Source: Ilex aquifolium (Eukaryota; Streptophyta; Magnoliopsida; Aquifoliales; Aquifoliaceae). Taken from it: a stretch of 64,000 nt of DNA. The stretch lies in NCBI GenBank assembly GCA_951799425.1, contig OX637392.1:34680093-34744092 (forward strand). The letters are read 5' to 3'. The notes beneath the pieces are model-generated. The model was given only the letters and a program-made list of their open reading frames with translations. It was not told the origin of the DNA and searched no databases. The position numbers were made by a program, and so were the translations under genes. Of the stretch, positions 37,014-47,368 are shown piece by piece. Position 1 is the stretch's first letter; each line of letters begins with the position of its first letter.

Positions 37014-37015
37014 CT
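37014..37015 (-). promoter_or_regulatory. Candidate 3' splice site upstream of ORF b
   Basis: Minus strand TTGTATTTTGTTTGTAG followed by GTTTCGGCAGATGAACAGATCTG. The equivalent place upstream of ORF a has a T-run then GGTATAG and GTCATCGGCGATTGAACAGATCT, so tract, AG and following exon-like sequence are kept in both copies. Confidence 0.45.
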
Positions 37016-37339
37016 ACAAACAAAATACAACAATTACTCAACTCAAGGAATATCTGGGTTTCTCTGGAAACTCCTCATCCTAAGTGTGAGAACACAAAGA
37101 GCACCCAGGTACACATACAAACATATAAGACAAATTATTAAACAAAAGACTGGATCGTCGGCGTATATGGTCATGGATTTACAGGGGGTGAATTGTTTTT
37201 ACAGAGAACAGAAAGAACGACGACGAAGAAGAAGAGAAGAAAAAGAAAGAGAAGAAGATAAGGGAAAGAGAAAAGGGGGGAACCAACACCGGTGATGGTG
37301 GAAGAAAAAGAAAAAGGTGGAAGGCCTAATAAAGGCATT

Positions 37340-37660
37340 CCTCAGATTTTTTTTTTTTTTTTAATATAAGAAAGTGTCGGCAGGAGCTGGCAGGCAGAAG
37401 AAAAGAAAAAAAAGAAGAAGAAAGGCAGTGGGAGGCCCCCCCTTTTTTTTTTCTAACTTTACTTTCGGCAGTGTCGGCAGGCGCAATAATCGCAGCAGGC
37501 GCAATAATGGTGCATAGTAATAAAAATGAGTAGGGTAAGAGAACACCTCGCACTTGAGCTTTGACTCATGCACCAATATCTGAAACTAGGAACAACAAAA
37601 TTATACAACAAAAGAAAGTGATATGCAAAAGAGTTTGTACAGAACATAAAAAAATAAAAT
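37340..37660. other. Spacer between the two accessory units
   Basis: Low-complexity purine and T runs, and repeats of GTCGGCAGG and GGCGCAATAATNG-like words; similar in part to 38820-38870. This is the join of the duplicated units. Confidence 0.4.
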
Positions 37661-37737
37661 AAAATAAAATAAAATAAAATTTACAGACTCGGACCTTCAG
37701 CTCTCATTCCCAACCTCAGTACACTTTTCCACAGAGG

Positions 37738-38169
37738 TCAATCCGATTCCCCCTCCGTATCTGTGTAAAATGGACAACTAGTAACTCTCCCAACTTCCTC
37801 TCTCACAAATCGGTTAAGCACAGTACCGGAATAGCATGGCGTATCAGGGTAATCCTTACTCAGCCCATGTTTTATCCAGTTTAATCGATCGGTTGCGCGA
37901 CCGGAAATTGGTTCAGAACATTTGTTGTATCTTTTCTCATGAAAGTATCTGCCACACTGTTTACAGGCACCAAGTCGTGTAGCACGACGACGTTTAGAAT
38001 AACTGCTTCGGCCACAGAGGGGTTTCGCTTGTTTTTCTTTGATTTCAGCCTTCCTTACTAATCTTGCTTTTCTCATGATCATGGTATGTACATCAGATGG
38101 AAAAGTACGTAGGACTCCTAGACTAAACCAAAAAAGATTTACATCCATGATTGATACTCTATGACCCAT
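37738..38169 (-). CDS. Accessory ORF a: small basic Cys/His protein, first copy
   Basis: 143 residues, complete. It lies downstream of pol with its own leader of about 600 bp. Features: LFWFSLGVLRTFPSDVH (12-28), basic stretch IMRKARLVRKAEIKEKQ (31-47), PLCGRSSYSKRRRATRLG (50-67), the finger CKQCGRYFHEKRYNKC (69-84; Cys69, Cys72, His77, Cys84), SEPISGRATDRLNWI (85-99), GLSKDYPDTP (102-111) and an acidic tail TDTEGESD. Cys52 in the CGRS motif is also kept in copy b. It is not Gag, Pol or a membrane Env. The CGRS-x-aromatic, arginine cluster, then LGxCxxCGR order resembles the nucleic-acid-binding cysteine-rich proteins of carlaviruses (Pfam Carla_C4); I have not been able to test that. Retention of both copies without stops suggests selection. 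Confidence 0.8.
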   Translation of the reverse strand: MGHRVSIMDVNLFWFSLGVLRTFPSDVHTMIMRKARLVRKAEIKEKQAKPLCGRSSYSKRRRATRLGACKQCGRYFHEKRYNKCSEPISGRATDRLNWIKHGLSKDYPDTPCYSGTVLNRFVREEVGRVTSCPFYTDTEGESD

Positions 38170-38362
38170 TATCTGGTTTTTTTACGTCTTCCAGTCACAA
38201 AGACGATCAAAACTGACCCACAGATATTATCATTAATACAAGGTACATAATATGAACAGATACAACAATAAAAACAAAAAAAATTTACAGAAAATTTTAC
38301 GGGTTCAACCTGCGCAGATCAACTACTGTAAACTGCAGATCAACTATTGTAAACTGTAGATC

Positions 38363-38377
38363 TCACCCCCCAACCTA
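38363..38377 (-). promoter_or_regulatory. Internal copy of the polypurine tract
   Basis: Minus-strand GTCTAGGTTGGGGGGTGAG, nearly the same as GTTTAGGTTGGGGGGTGTG at the 3' LTR (34185-34201). It lies 5' of ORF a, about 4.2 kb from the true tract. Confidence 0.6.
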
Positions 38378-38468
38378 GACTGAACATTGTCCCCAATGTT
38401 TCGAGTTTTTCGGTTTGTAGAGCTTGAATACGCAGTTAACTGTGGAGATCTGTTCAATCGCCGATGAC

Positions 38469-38470
38469 CT
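38469..38470 (-). promoter_or_regulatory. Candidate 3' splice site upstream of ORF a
   Basis: Minus strand GTTTTTTTTTTGGTATAG followed by GTCATCGGCGATTGAAC; aligned with the site at 37014. A matching donor was not identified. Confidence 0.4.
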
Positions 38471-38796
38471 ATACCAAAAAAAAAACAGAGATTAAGCATC
38501 TTTGGGGTGGTCTGGGTTTTCATTGGGACAAAAACCCTTGATCATCAGTGCGGCCCGAAGAAGAACAGCCATAAGTAAATAATACAAACAAATGTAGATC
38601 ATGAGAAGGAGGATAGGGTCATCGAAAAATGCAGACATGGTACTGTTATGGGTTGGATCGTGGTACAGAAGACCAGATGCAGTGGAGAAGAAGAAGAAAA
38701 GAGAAGAAGCAGAAGAAGAAAAAGAAAAGAAAAGAGTAAAGGTGTGGTGAGGAAAAGAAAAAAAAGAAAAAAAAAAAAAAAAGCGATGGGAGCCTT

Positions 38797-38810
38797 ATAA
38801 AGGCAGTCCA
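38797..38810 (-). promoter_or_regulatory. Possible internal TATA box before ORF a
   Basis: Minus strand GCCTTTATAAGGCTCCC, followed by a long pyrimidine-rich leader. The copy before ORF b reads GCCTTTATTAGGCC (about 37327-37340). An internal promoter is a possibility only. Confidence 0.25.
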
Positions 38811-39106
38811 TCGTGTCGGGTGTCTGACTGACCCGACCCTTTTTTGTGTCGGCAAGCGTAATCTCCGGAGTGATATCCGGAGATACTTTCTGGATCCATT
38901 AAAAAAATGGTCTCCACATTTTGGACAAAATTCTCCACAAAGGGTTTTAATCTCTGACCATTGACGGTAAAAATGTTACCGTTTGATGGGTTCTCCACTT
39001 TTACTGCCCCATGTTCAAATACCTTTTTAACAATGTATGGTCCAGTCCATCTTGATTTCAACTTACCAGGAAATAGGCGAAGTCTCGAATTGAAAAGTAG
39101 AACCTT
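38798..39106 (-). pseudogene. C-terminal end of Athila integrase, cut off by one stop
   Basis: Same frame as gag-pol, directly after the stop at 39107-39109. It reads KVLLFNSRLRLFPGKL, SRWTGPYIVKKVFEHGAV (the GPY/F module of gypsy integrases) and NGQRLKPF, then an unrelated tail. The TAA is a single base from a Gln codon. Loss of this module would be expected to harm integration unless the stop is read through. Confidence 0.8.
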
Positions 39107-42100
39107 TTAATCAGGTTCAAAAGATTTTCGCACTATGTTCTTGTCATGAAAAATTTTCATCCTGGTTTTTGCAATCTTAGCATTTTCATATGCTTCATTT
39201 CTCAATTCCTCCAATTCATTAATCTGAAGCTTCCGTGACAGTCCAGCCTTGTCTAAGTCAAAATTCATTGCTTTAATAGCCCAGTATGCCCTATGTTCCA
39301 ATTCCACAGGCAAGTGACATGGCTTTCCATAGACTAATCGATAGGGAGACATGCCCAAAATTGTTTTAAAAGCAGTTCGGTATGCCCAGAGCGCATCAGT
39401 TAGTCTTAATGACCAATCTTTGCGATCTGGGTTCACCGTTTTTTCCAAAATTAATTTGATCTCCCGATTAGCTAACTCAGCTTGTCCACTGGTCTGTGGA
39501 TGATAAGGGGTTGCAATTTTGTGAAAAATCAAGTATTTTTTCATTAAATTCCAGAAGGGACGATTGCAAAAATGAGAACCCCCATCACTTATAATGGATT
39601 TTGGAATTCCAAACCGAGATAAAATATTTTCTTTTAAAAACTTGATCACTGTTTGATGATCATTATTTCGGCATGGAATTGCTTCAACCCATTTGGATAC
39701 ATAGTCTACGGCTACTAAAATGTATAGATAGCCAAAGGAGGGGGGAAATGGTCCCATAAAATCGATACCCCAACAGTCAAAAATTTCGATCACCAAAATT
39801 GGGTTTAAGGGCATCATGTTTCTTTTTGAAATGTTTCCCAACCTTTGACATCTATCGCAAGTTACGCAAAAAGCATGGACATCGTGGAAAAGTGTGGGCC
39901 AGTAAAATCCACACTGCAAGATTTTTGCAGCGGTTTTTCGAGATGAAAAATGACCACCGCATGCTTCTGAATGACAAAATGTAATTACCTGTCTACTTTC
40001 CTGAGCGGGGATGCAACGTCTTATGATCTGATCCTTACAGTACTTGAATACGTAGGGATCTTCCCAAAAGAAATTGCGGACCTCCCTCAGAAACTTCTTT
40101 TTGTCCATGGGAGTGAAAAATGGAGGAAGTGTTCCGGTAGCAAGGAAATTAGCAATATCAGCGTACCATGGGGTTTCATCAATCCTGAATAGTTGTTCAT
40201 CGGGGAATTTTTCATTGATTGGCAGTCCATCCTCATGAAATTCATAAGTTAATCTTGACAGATGATCTGCCACCACATTTTCCACACCCTTTTTGTCCTT
40301 AATGACTAAATCAAATTCTTGGAGCAAAAGGATCCATCTCAAGAGCCTTGGTTTGGCATCTTTTTTTGTAAGCAAAAATTTCAGTGCTGCATGGTCAGTA
40401 AATACAGTAACAGAAGAACCAACCAGATAAGATCGAAATTTTTCCAATGCAAATACTACAGCAAGTAATTCCTTTTCAGTTGTTGAGTAATTCATTTGGG
40501 CATCATTTAAAGTTTTACTTGCATAGTAAATCACATGTGGCTTCTTATCTTTTCTTTGTCCCAAAACAGCACCTACATCATAGTCACTAGCATCACACAT
40601 CAATTCAAAGGGTAGAGTCCAGTCAGGAGGTTGCATTATTGGGGCAGAAATTAACATGCCTTTGAGTTTGTCAAAGGATTTTTGGCACGCTTCATTCCAG
40701 TCAAAAATGACATCCTGACTCAAAAGATGACACATAGGTTTTGCTATGGTGCTGAAGTCTTTTATGAACCTTCTGTAGAATCCTGCATGACCTAAGAATG
40801 ATCGAACATCCTTTACAACCCTAGGAGCAGGAAGATTCCTTATCAAATCAATTTTTGCTTTATCAACTTTCATGCCTTCAGACGACACAATGTGACCCAA
40901 GACAATGCCTTGATTCACCATGAAATGACATTTCTCCCAGTTAAGCACCAGATTCGCCTCTTTGCATCTCATCAAAACTTTTTCTAGGTTAGCTAGACAC
41001 AAATCAAATGAGTCACCATATACCGAGAAATCATCCATGAAAATTTCCAAAAAATTTTCGACCATGTCACTGAACAAGCTCAGCATACATCTTTGAAATG
41101 TTGCAGGAGCGTTACAAAGTCCGAATGGCATCCTTTTGAATGCAAAGGTGCCAAATGGACATGTGAATGTGGTCTTTTCTTGGTCATTCAGAGCTATCTC
41201 AATTTGATTGTATCCGGAATACCCATCCAGGAAACAGTAAAATTCATGGCCTGCTATTCTCTCGAGGACTTGGTCAAGGAAGGGAAGAGGAAAATGGTCT
41301 TTTCTAGTCACCAGATTGAGTTTTCGATAGTCAATGCACATTCGCCATCCTGTGACGACTCGTGTTGGCACGAGTTCATTTGCATCATTTTTGACTACTG
41401 TGACTCCAGATTTCTTTGGTACAACTTGGGTTGGACTAACCCATTTGCTATCGGAGATAGGAAAAATTATCCCTGCATCCAGGAGTTTGAGCACTTCCAG
41501 TCTCACAACCTCTTTCATGTGAGGATTCAATCGTCGCTGCATTTGACGAGAGGGTTTTGAGTCCTCTTCAAGGTATATGGCATGATTACAAATTAACGGG
41601 CTTATACCTTTCAAATCAGCGATGGTCCACCCAATGGTGCTTTTGTGACTTTTAAGAACTTCAATTAATTGAGCTTCTTGCAAGTCTGTGATTTTTGAAG
41701 AAATTACCACTGGGTAAGATTTATCCTCACCTAAAAATGCATACTTGAGATCAGATGGGAGCGGTTTCAGTTCAGGCTTTGGTGGCCTGTCACTTGAAGA
41801 TAGTGGTTTTGTACCACTTGATGAAATTTCTTCAAATTTAGGAGCCCATGTCCCCACATTGAAGGTAGGACACTCAATGGAGTTTTGTTCCAGAGAGTCA
41901 GATGAGTCAGATTTTGACAAAGTTGATTCACTAAGATCCTCACAGAATGAGTCATTCAGATGTGCTTGTATTAATGACTCAATGAAATTTATTTCTCCTA
42001 CCTCCTCGTACTCTCTTGGGTGTTTTGCAATGTCAAAGACGTTCATTTCGAGAGTCATATCCCCAAAAGTCAATTTCATAATACCATTCCTGCAATTGAT

Positions 42101-44395
42101 TAGTGCATTGGAGGTTGCTAGAAAAGGTCGACCAAGAATGACAGGAATTGGAGTTTCTGAATGAACTTCTGGATGAGTATCTAGAACAATGAAGTCTACA
42201 GGGAAGACAAAATTATCCACTTGAACAAGTACATCTTCAACAATACCCCTAGGAATTTTTACAGATCTATCTGCCAATTGGAGTGTGGTGCAAGTGGGTT
42301 TCAGTTCACCTAAACCCAACTGCTGGTAGACAGAGAAAGGAAGCAAGTTGACACTAGCTCCAAGGTCTAACAATGCTTGCTCAATTTTGAAATTTCCAAT
42401 GACACATGACACAGTGGGGCATCCTGGATCTTCGCACTTTGAAGGAATTTTTTGTTGAAGTAGGGCACTGGCTTGTTCTGTGAAGAAGGCTCTTTTTTGA
42501 ACATTTTGGCTTCTTTTGACTGTGCACAAGTCTTTTAGAAACTTGGCATAAGCTGGAACCTGTTGGATTGCATCCAGAAGTGGGATGTTGATTTTTACTT
42601 GCTTGAAAAGCTCGTAAATTTCAGACTGATTGTTTGCTTTCTGTATGCTCTTGAGTCTATGAGGGAAAGGAGCAGGAATAGAACACGAGGGTTCTTCTTC
42701 CCTTGATGGCTCTGGTTCTTGTTCAATCATGGGATCACAGTCATTTTTTTTTTCAAGTTCTGGCTCACTTAATGGGTTGGCTGGAATTGAGACTGGTTTT
42801 GGGTCTGGAATCAGCATGTTTCTGATGGACTTGTCAATCTTTTTGCCACTTCTCAATGTGGTGACAGTTTTGGCTTGGTCTTGTGGAGTTTCCATAGTTG
42901 ATGGATTTCCCACCTGAAATTGGCCTTGTGGAGGCTTTGGTTGGGCAGGAAATTTTCCCTTCTCATGTGTGCTCATGGACTGGGTCAGCTTTTGAATGTG
43001 GCCTTTGAGATCCTCAAAAGATTGTGTGGTCTGGGCCTTGAAATCAATAAAAGCCTGAGTAGAACTATTGTTATAGCTCATTTGCGTTTGCATGAATTGA
43101 TTCAATGTATCTTCAAGGTTCCTTTTGTGTGGTGGTTGATATGGAGGATATTGTGGAGGTCCTTGAGGTGGTTGTGGTGGCCCTTGTGGATGAGGATATT
43201 GTGGAGGTCCTTGAGGTGGTTGTTGTGGACTTTGTTGCTGATTCATGGGGGTTGGTTGTGTGTTTCTCCAACTGAAATTTGGGTGGTTCCGCCACCCTGG
43301 ATTGTATGTTTCAGAGTATGGGTTGGAGTAAGGCTTGTTGAAATTGGAAATGGCATTTGTTTGTTCCAACAAAACTTCTTTGAATGCCGGAATGGTCGGG
43401 CATTCCCCAGTAGGATGCCCTGTTAGTGCACAAATCCCACACACTTGTTCTGTGGGAGGGACAACATCAACTTGATGGACCTTTTTCATCTCTAAAGCTT
43501 CAAGCTTTCGAGACAAAGTGGACATTTTTGCTCTAAGATCATCATCTTCTCTCAAGACATACTTACCCCCTTGGAAAGTAGGTGGTTTGGCTTCTACAGT
43601 GGTAGGAGATGCTGAGTCCCACATTTGAGAACTGTCAGATATGGTATCAAAAAAATTGAATGCCTCCTCCGGACTTTTTCCCATGAACTCTCCTTGAGCC
43701 ATCATTTCGACAAACTGTCGTAACCTAGTGGGCAAGGAGTCATAGAAAAATCCTACCAAAGTCCAATTTTCAAAAGCATGGTGTGGACAAGATTGGAGAA
43801 GATCTTTGAATCTCTCCCAGCTTTGATAAAAAGTTTCCCCTTCTTTGATCGAAAAATTCATGATTTGTCTTTTGAGTGTATTAGTGCGGTGCAGAGGAAA
43901 GAATTTTCTGAAAAATTCATTCTGTAGAGCCTGCCAATTAGGGATTGAAAGAGATTTTAAAGAATGTAACCATTGTTTGGCTTTATCCCTCAAAGAGAAA
44001 GAAAACAATTTCATTTTTGTCAATTCAGAATTGTCTTGAAATGTTCCACACACTTCTTCGAAGTCTTTGATATGCAGATACGGATTTTCTGCATCCGATC
44101 CATGAAACACGGGCAATAACTGCACTGTCCCCGGCTTTACAGTAAAGAGGGGAGCATTTTCAGGAAAAATAAAACAAGAGGGGACACTATTCCTTGTGGG
44201 ATGTAAGTAATCTCGCAATGTTCGAATGTTGGGTACTTCCCCCTCTCTCACATGATCTTCACCCTGCCTGTCAATATTTGCCATATTGAAGTTACAAGAA
44301 TCGGCTTCTGATTTGGGTGAAAGTGGTTCAAGTTGATTTACAGACCCAGAAGATTCAGCAGGCAAATTTTGAAAGAGGCGATTGGTGTCAGTCAT
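39107..44395 (-). CDS. gag-pol: Athila-type Gag-Pol polyprotein
   Basis: 1762 codons in one frame. Gag: core [20 protein letters not shown] (about 140-165), zinc knuckle [14 protein letters not shown] (about 318-331), Pro/Gln-rich spacer. Protease: [12 protein letters not shown] (about 670), the DLG variant usual in Athila. Reverse transcriptase: [23 protein letters not shown]-like and catalytic FMDDFSVYG (about 1119). RNase [17 protein letters not shown] (about 1268) and [10 protein letters not shown]. Integrase: HHCC finger ending CVTCDRCQR (about 1475-1515), catalytic Asp in GIDFMGP (about 1544) and SDGGSHF (about 1601), Glu in [10 protein letters not shown]. It copies and integrates the element. 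One stop (TAA, 39107) removes the GPY/F module; otherwise all catalytic residues are present. The start chosen is the first ATG after the leader; gag and pol are not separated by a frameshift. Confidence 0.95.
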   Translation of the reverse strand: MTDTNRLFQNLPAESSGSVNQLEPLSPKSEADSCNFNMANIDRQGEDHVREGEVPNIRTLRDYLHPTRNSVPSCFIFPENAPLFTVKPGTVQLLPVFHGSDAENPYLHIKDFEEVCGTFQDNSELTKMKLFSFSLRDKAKQWLHSLKSLSIPNWQALQNEFFRKFFPLHRTNTLKRQIMNFSIKEGETFYQSWERFKDLLQSCPHHAFENWTLVGFFYDSLPTRLRQFVEMMAQGEFMGKSPEEAFNFFDTISDSSQMWDSASPTTVEAKPPTFQGGKYVLREDDDLRAKMSTLSRKLEALEMKKVHQVDVVPPTEQVCGICALTGHPTGECPTIPAFKEVLLEQTNAISNFNKPYSNPYSETYNPGWRNHPNFSWRNTQPTPMNQQQSPQQPPQGPPQYPHPQGPPQPPQGPPQYPPYQPPHKRNLEDTLNQFMQTQMSYNNSSTQAFIDFKAQTTQSFEDLKGHIQKLTQSMSTHEKGKFPAQPKPPQGQFQVGNPSTMETPQDQAKTVTTLRSGKKIDKSIRNMLIPDPKPVSIPANPLSEPELEKKNDCDPMIEQEPEPSREEEPSCSIPAPFPHRLKSIQKANNQSEIYELFKQVKINIPLLDAIQQVPAYAKFLKDLCTVKRSQNVQKRAFFTEQASALLQQKIPSKCEDPGCPTVSCVIGNFKIEQALLDLGASVNLLPFSVYQQLGLGELKPTCTTLQLADRSVKIPRGIVEDVLVQVDNFVFPVDFIVLDTHPEVHSETPIPVILGRPFLATSNALINCRNGIMKLTFGDMTLEMNVFDIAKHPREYEEVGEINFIESLIQAHLNDSFCEDLSESTLSKSDSSDSLEQNSIECPTFNVGTWAPKFEEISSSGTKPLSSSDRPPKPELKPLPSDLKYAFLGEDKSYPVVISSKITDLQEAQLIEVLKSHKSTIGWTIADLKGISPLICNHAIYLEEDSKPSRQMQRRLNPHMKEVVRLEVLKLLDAGIIFPISDSKWVSPTQVVPKKSGVTVVKNDANELVPTRVVTGWRMCIDYRKLNLVTRKDHFPLPFLDQVLERIAGHEFYCFLDGYSGYNQIEIALNDQEKTTFTCPFGTFAFKRMPFGLCNAPATFQRCMLSLFSDMVENFLEIFMDDFSVYGDSFDLCLANLEKVLMRCKEANLVLNWEKCHFMVNQGIVLGHIVSSEGMKVDKAKIDLIRNLPAPRVVKDVRSFLGHAGFYRRFIKDFSTIAKPMCHLLSQDVIFDWNEACQKSFDKLKGMLISAPIMQPPDWTLPFELMCDASDYDVGAVLGQRKDKKPHVIYYASKTLNDAQMNYSTTEKELLAVVFALEKFRSYLVGSSVTVFTDHAALKFLLTKKDAKPRLLRWILLLQEFDLVIKDKKGVENVVADHLSRLTYEFHEDGLPINEKFPDEQLFRIDETPWYADIANFLATGTLPPFFTPMDKKKFLREVRNFFWEDPYVFKYCKDQIIRRCIPAQESRQVITFCHSEACGGHFSSRKTAAKILQCGFYWPTLFHDVHAFCVTCDRCQRLGNISKRNMMPLNPILVIEIFDCWGIDFMGPFPPSFGYLYILVAVDYVSKWVEAIPCRNNDHQTVIKFLKENILSRFGIPKSIISDGGSHFCNRPFWNLMKKYLIFHKIATPYHPQTSGQAELANREIKLILEKTVNPDRKDWSLRLTDALWAYRTAFKTILGMSPYRLVYGKPCHLPVELEHRAYWAIKAMNFDLDKAGLSRKLQINELEELRNEAYENAKIAKTRMKIFHDKNIVRKSFEPD

Positions 44396-44498
44396 AAAAC
44401 AAAATTATTCACAATAAGGCAAAAATATAAACAAAAAGAGAGGTTTTTTTTTTTTTTTTTGGTTCACTTTTTTTCTAAAAAAAACACCTTTTATGATT
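44396..44498 (-). other. Short leader of the Athila element
   Basis: About 100 bp between primer site and the gag start, with an A-rich run on the minus strand. No upstream ORF of note. Confidence 0.6.
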
Positions 44499-44515
44499 CC
44501 CCGGCAACGGCGCCA
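44499..44515 (-). promoter_or_regulatory. Primer binding site, tRNA-Asp
   Basis: Minus-strand TGGCGCCGTTGCCGGGG, complementary to the 3' end of plant tRNA-Asp (CCCCGGCAACGGCGCCA), 6 bp inside the 5' LTR. This primer is usual for Athila elements. Confidence 0.95.
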
Positions 44516-44521
44516 AAAACT

Positions 44522-46406
44522 TGACTTGATCCGAAATGTGTACACCCAAGTGCAGGCGGTCAAGTTGTAGTAATAATCTGGTTTGAGTCCAGAGTCGAAT
44601 CCTCAGGGAACTATGGTTGGTGTTCTTTGAAGTAAATAGTGAGAAAGACTTGTAACTGGAAATATTATGATTTTGAAGTTGTGGGAAGTTTTGGATAGAA
44701 TGTAAAATTCTTTCCAATGGGTATTTTTCTAGACAAAATATAAGATGATTAAATGTAACAAACACTCTTTGGTTCGGGAATCAGAATATGTAGTTGATTA
44801 TCCGGTGCATTATGTTTATGCTTTATAACTCAATTAACTCCCGTGTCAACGGCAAATTAATCGGAAGATAGGAATGAAGTGCAATAATTGTGGACATTGA
44901 AAGTTTGTCATGAAGAGTTAGTTAGGGTACTTGCCTTGAATCAATGGATCTTTCCATGTAGGAGTCATCCATTTATCATAGAAAGATCCGTTGATTATAC
45001 AAAGTACCTTTACTTTGCTAGGTGCATTCAATCACCCAAAAATCAAGTGGAGTATAGAACATTTAAGCATAAATGTGATACACAAACATAATGTCCGGAT
45101 TAATCTTTTACATATCTATCATCCCTTCCCAAAGAGTGAATGAGGACTACTCACCCTTCATAGCTATGGTAAAGCTAGAATGATGAATGGTACTCATCCC
45201 CAAAAGGTGTTACAAAGTAAAATGCTCAAGCACTAAAAGTGAAATGCTTTAAAGTAAAATAGCTAAACAAGGAGCCGATCTTCGACAAAGAATGAGTGAA
45301 TCACGTTCCACCCTTCACGGCTTTGGTAAAGCTCTAGAAAAGTGGAAGAGTTTCACTCCTCTAAGGGGAAGAAGGAAGCTCCAACAATGGAAGTAAAAGA
45401 AAACAATACTTAAATTAAAAGAAAGCAATAAATACTTGGTGTTTAATCCACAACCAAGAGATGATAATACATAAAAGAAAACAACAACTTCTTGGTGTTT
45501 AATCCACAACCAAGATATAATAAAAACATAAAAGAAAACAATAACTTCTTGGTGTTTAATTCACAACCAAGATCTAATAAAAAGAAAACAACAACTTCTT
45601 GGTGTTTAATCCACAACCAAGATATAATAAAAACATAAAAGAAAACAATAACTTCTTGGTGTTTAATTCACAACCAAGATCTAAAACATAAAAGAAAACA
45701 ATAACTTCTTGGTGTTTAATTCACAACCAAGATCTAATAAAAAGAAAACAATAACTCAAGAAAGTAAATAAAGCAATAATACTTGAAAGATGATTCAAGA
45801 AAAAGATTCAAGACCTTTGGAGTGTTTTCCACTAGGAAGAAATGTTCTTTACAAGAAAAATGAAACAAGAGAAGGATGCCCATTACAAGCCCCCAAGGGG
45901 GGTATTTATAGGCATCCAAATTACAAATATCCTAAAAGATATTTATCCTAAAATATATTTAATTACAAATATCCTAAAAGATATTTATCCTAAAAGATAT
46001 TTAATTACAAATATCCTAAAAGATATTTATCCTAAAAGATATTTAATTACAAATATCCTAAAAGATATTTATCCTAAAAGATATTTAATTACAAATATCC
46101 TAAAAGATATTTATCCTAAAAGATATTTAATTACAAATATCAAGAAGATCTTGATTTACACTTTGATCTCCCTTTGTTTTGAGCTTTAATAATTTACACC
46201 CTATGCTTTGATAAGTTGCTCTCCATGCTTTGATAATTGGCTCCCGTCGTTTTGACGCATAAAAACCTGAAAAGAACAACATTCAATGCATTATCCTTAA
46301 TTCACACATTAACCCTAATTAGATTTATTTTGACTAGTTTAACTTTATTTAATTACACAATTGACCTTTTAATTTAATTACATTTTGCATTAATTAGGGT
46401 TAATCA
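44522..46406 (-). mobile_element. 5' LTR of the Athila element
   Basis: 1885 bp, same ends as the other LTR. It has extra copies of the CTTGGTGTTTAAT-containing repeat (45430-45740). TATA box at 45903-45910 (minus), U3 about 495 bp. Confidence 0.95.
45921..46130. repeat. Five 42-bp tandem repeats in U3 (5' LTR)
   Basis: Same five units as at 33699-33908, including the variant first unit, so the array predates this insertion and was copied by reverse transcription. Confidence 0.95.
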
Positions 46407-46411
46407 GTAAC

Positions 46412-47368
46412 CGACCCAGTATCTGGTGGAGCTGACCGAGGTATAGAAGCAACAACCGAGGTGTCATCCTGATAGGAAGCCTGATTAGCAGCACCAGAAG
46501 GTTTTCCATGTAAATCCCAACAAAAATCAACAGTGTGCCCTCCACGGCCACAGTGAGTACAAGAACGAGGTCCACTACGACCCCCACGACCACTCGTACG
46601 ACCTCCTGTACGACCTTCTCGACTACCACGACCACCACGACCACCTCGATGACCATCACTGTGGCTATTAGGAACAACAAGAGCTGAGCGATCAGTGGGG
46701 ACACCATGATGGATGCCTGAAGCAGACAACATAGCACGCTGTACATGAGAGAAAACCTCAAGTAGTGAGGGAAGGCTAGAACCACCCAAAATCTGAGAAC
46801 GAATAGCCTCATATTCGGGTTTCAATCCTACCAGAAACCTAACAACACTCATGTCCTCATGTTGCTTCTTCCAAACTGCTGCATCAGTAGTAAACATATG
46901 GTAGGTCTTCATATCCTCACAGACTCCCCGAACATGAGAGTAATAATCCTCAACACTTAGAGTACTCTGTTCCAGCTGGAAGTACTCCTTGCACACCTTA
47001 TAAGCTCGAGTAAAATTACCTGTACCAGAATACATAGTAGCCAAGTGATCTCATATCTCCTTGGCAGTGTCAAGATAGAGCAAAGTAGAACTAATACTAG
47101 GCTCAATGCTATTTAATAGTAAAGAAATGATTTGCGCGTCCTCTTGTTCCCACTGATCATACCCAGGAGTATCTTCCTCGGGTTTTGGGTTCACCAGATA
47201 TTTCTTAAATCCTTTGCTTCGAAGAAAGACTTGAGCGGATCTGAACCATAAAGTATAATTGGTCCCATTGAGCTTAACAGAGGTCATAGGACCATTGATA
47301 ATAGTCGGAGGAGTAGAAGTAGGTGGCAAAGATGGAGTAAGGGACCCGATATCTTGCTTGGGGTCCAT
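46412..47368 (-). pseudogene. gag: Copia gag of element H, one stop
   Basis: Starts MDPKQDIGSL at 47368. Gag core: VKLNGTNYTLWFRSAQVFL, then a TGA at 47051-47053 in place of the Trp codon of the usual IWDHL motif, then ATMYSGTGN, LKPEYEAIRSQIL, a Gly/Arg-rich stretch, and the zinc knuckle CTHCGRGGHTVDFC. The frame runs into the Athila insertion at GSVTD. Gag forms the particle; this copy would be truncated at about 105 residues. Confidence 0.85.

Larger units (their letters stand above)
32349..46406 (-). mobile_element. Athila-type Ty3/gypsy element (minus), nearly intact
   Basis: 14.06 kb, flanked by the duplication GTAAC (32344-32348, 46407-46411) inside the copia element. Order on the minus strand: 5' LTR, tRNA-Asp primer site, gag-pol, two small accessory ORFs, a long 3' non-coding region with homopolymer runs, polypurine tract, 3' LTR. 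LTRs are almost identical, so the insertion is recent. The reverse transcriptase, the protease motif LDLGAS and the gag-pol fusion are those of the Athila lineage. Confidence 0.95.

Noticed and set aside
36085-38169. Reading the accessory ORFs as Athila Env proteins
   Set aside because: No signal peptide, no clear transmembrane helix, only about 140 residues; the Cys/His finger and basic stretches point to nucleic-acid binding.
36085-38169. Integrated fragment of a plant virus
   Set aside because: Both ORFs lie within an intact retrotransposon with its own leaders and no other viral gene nearby; any viral link is at family level and old.
41093-43426. Several plus-strand frames of 60-168 codons opposite gag-pol
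   Set aside because: They mirror the codon structure of the real minus-strand polyprotein and show no independent motifs.
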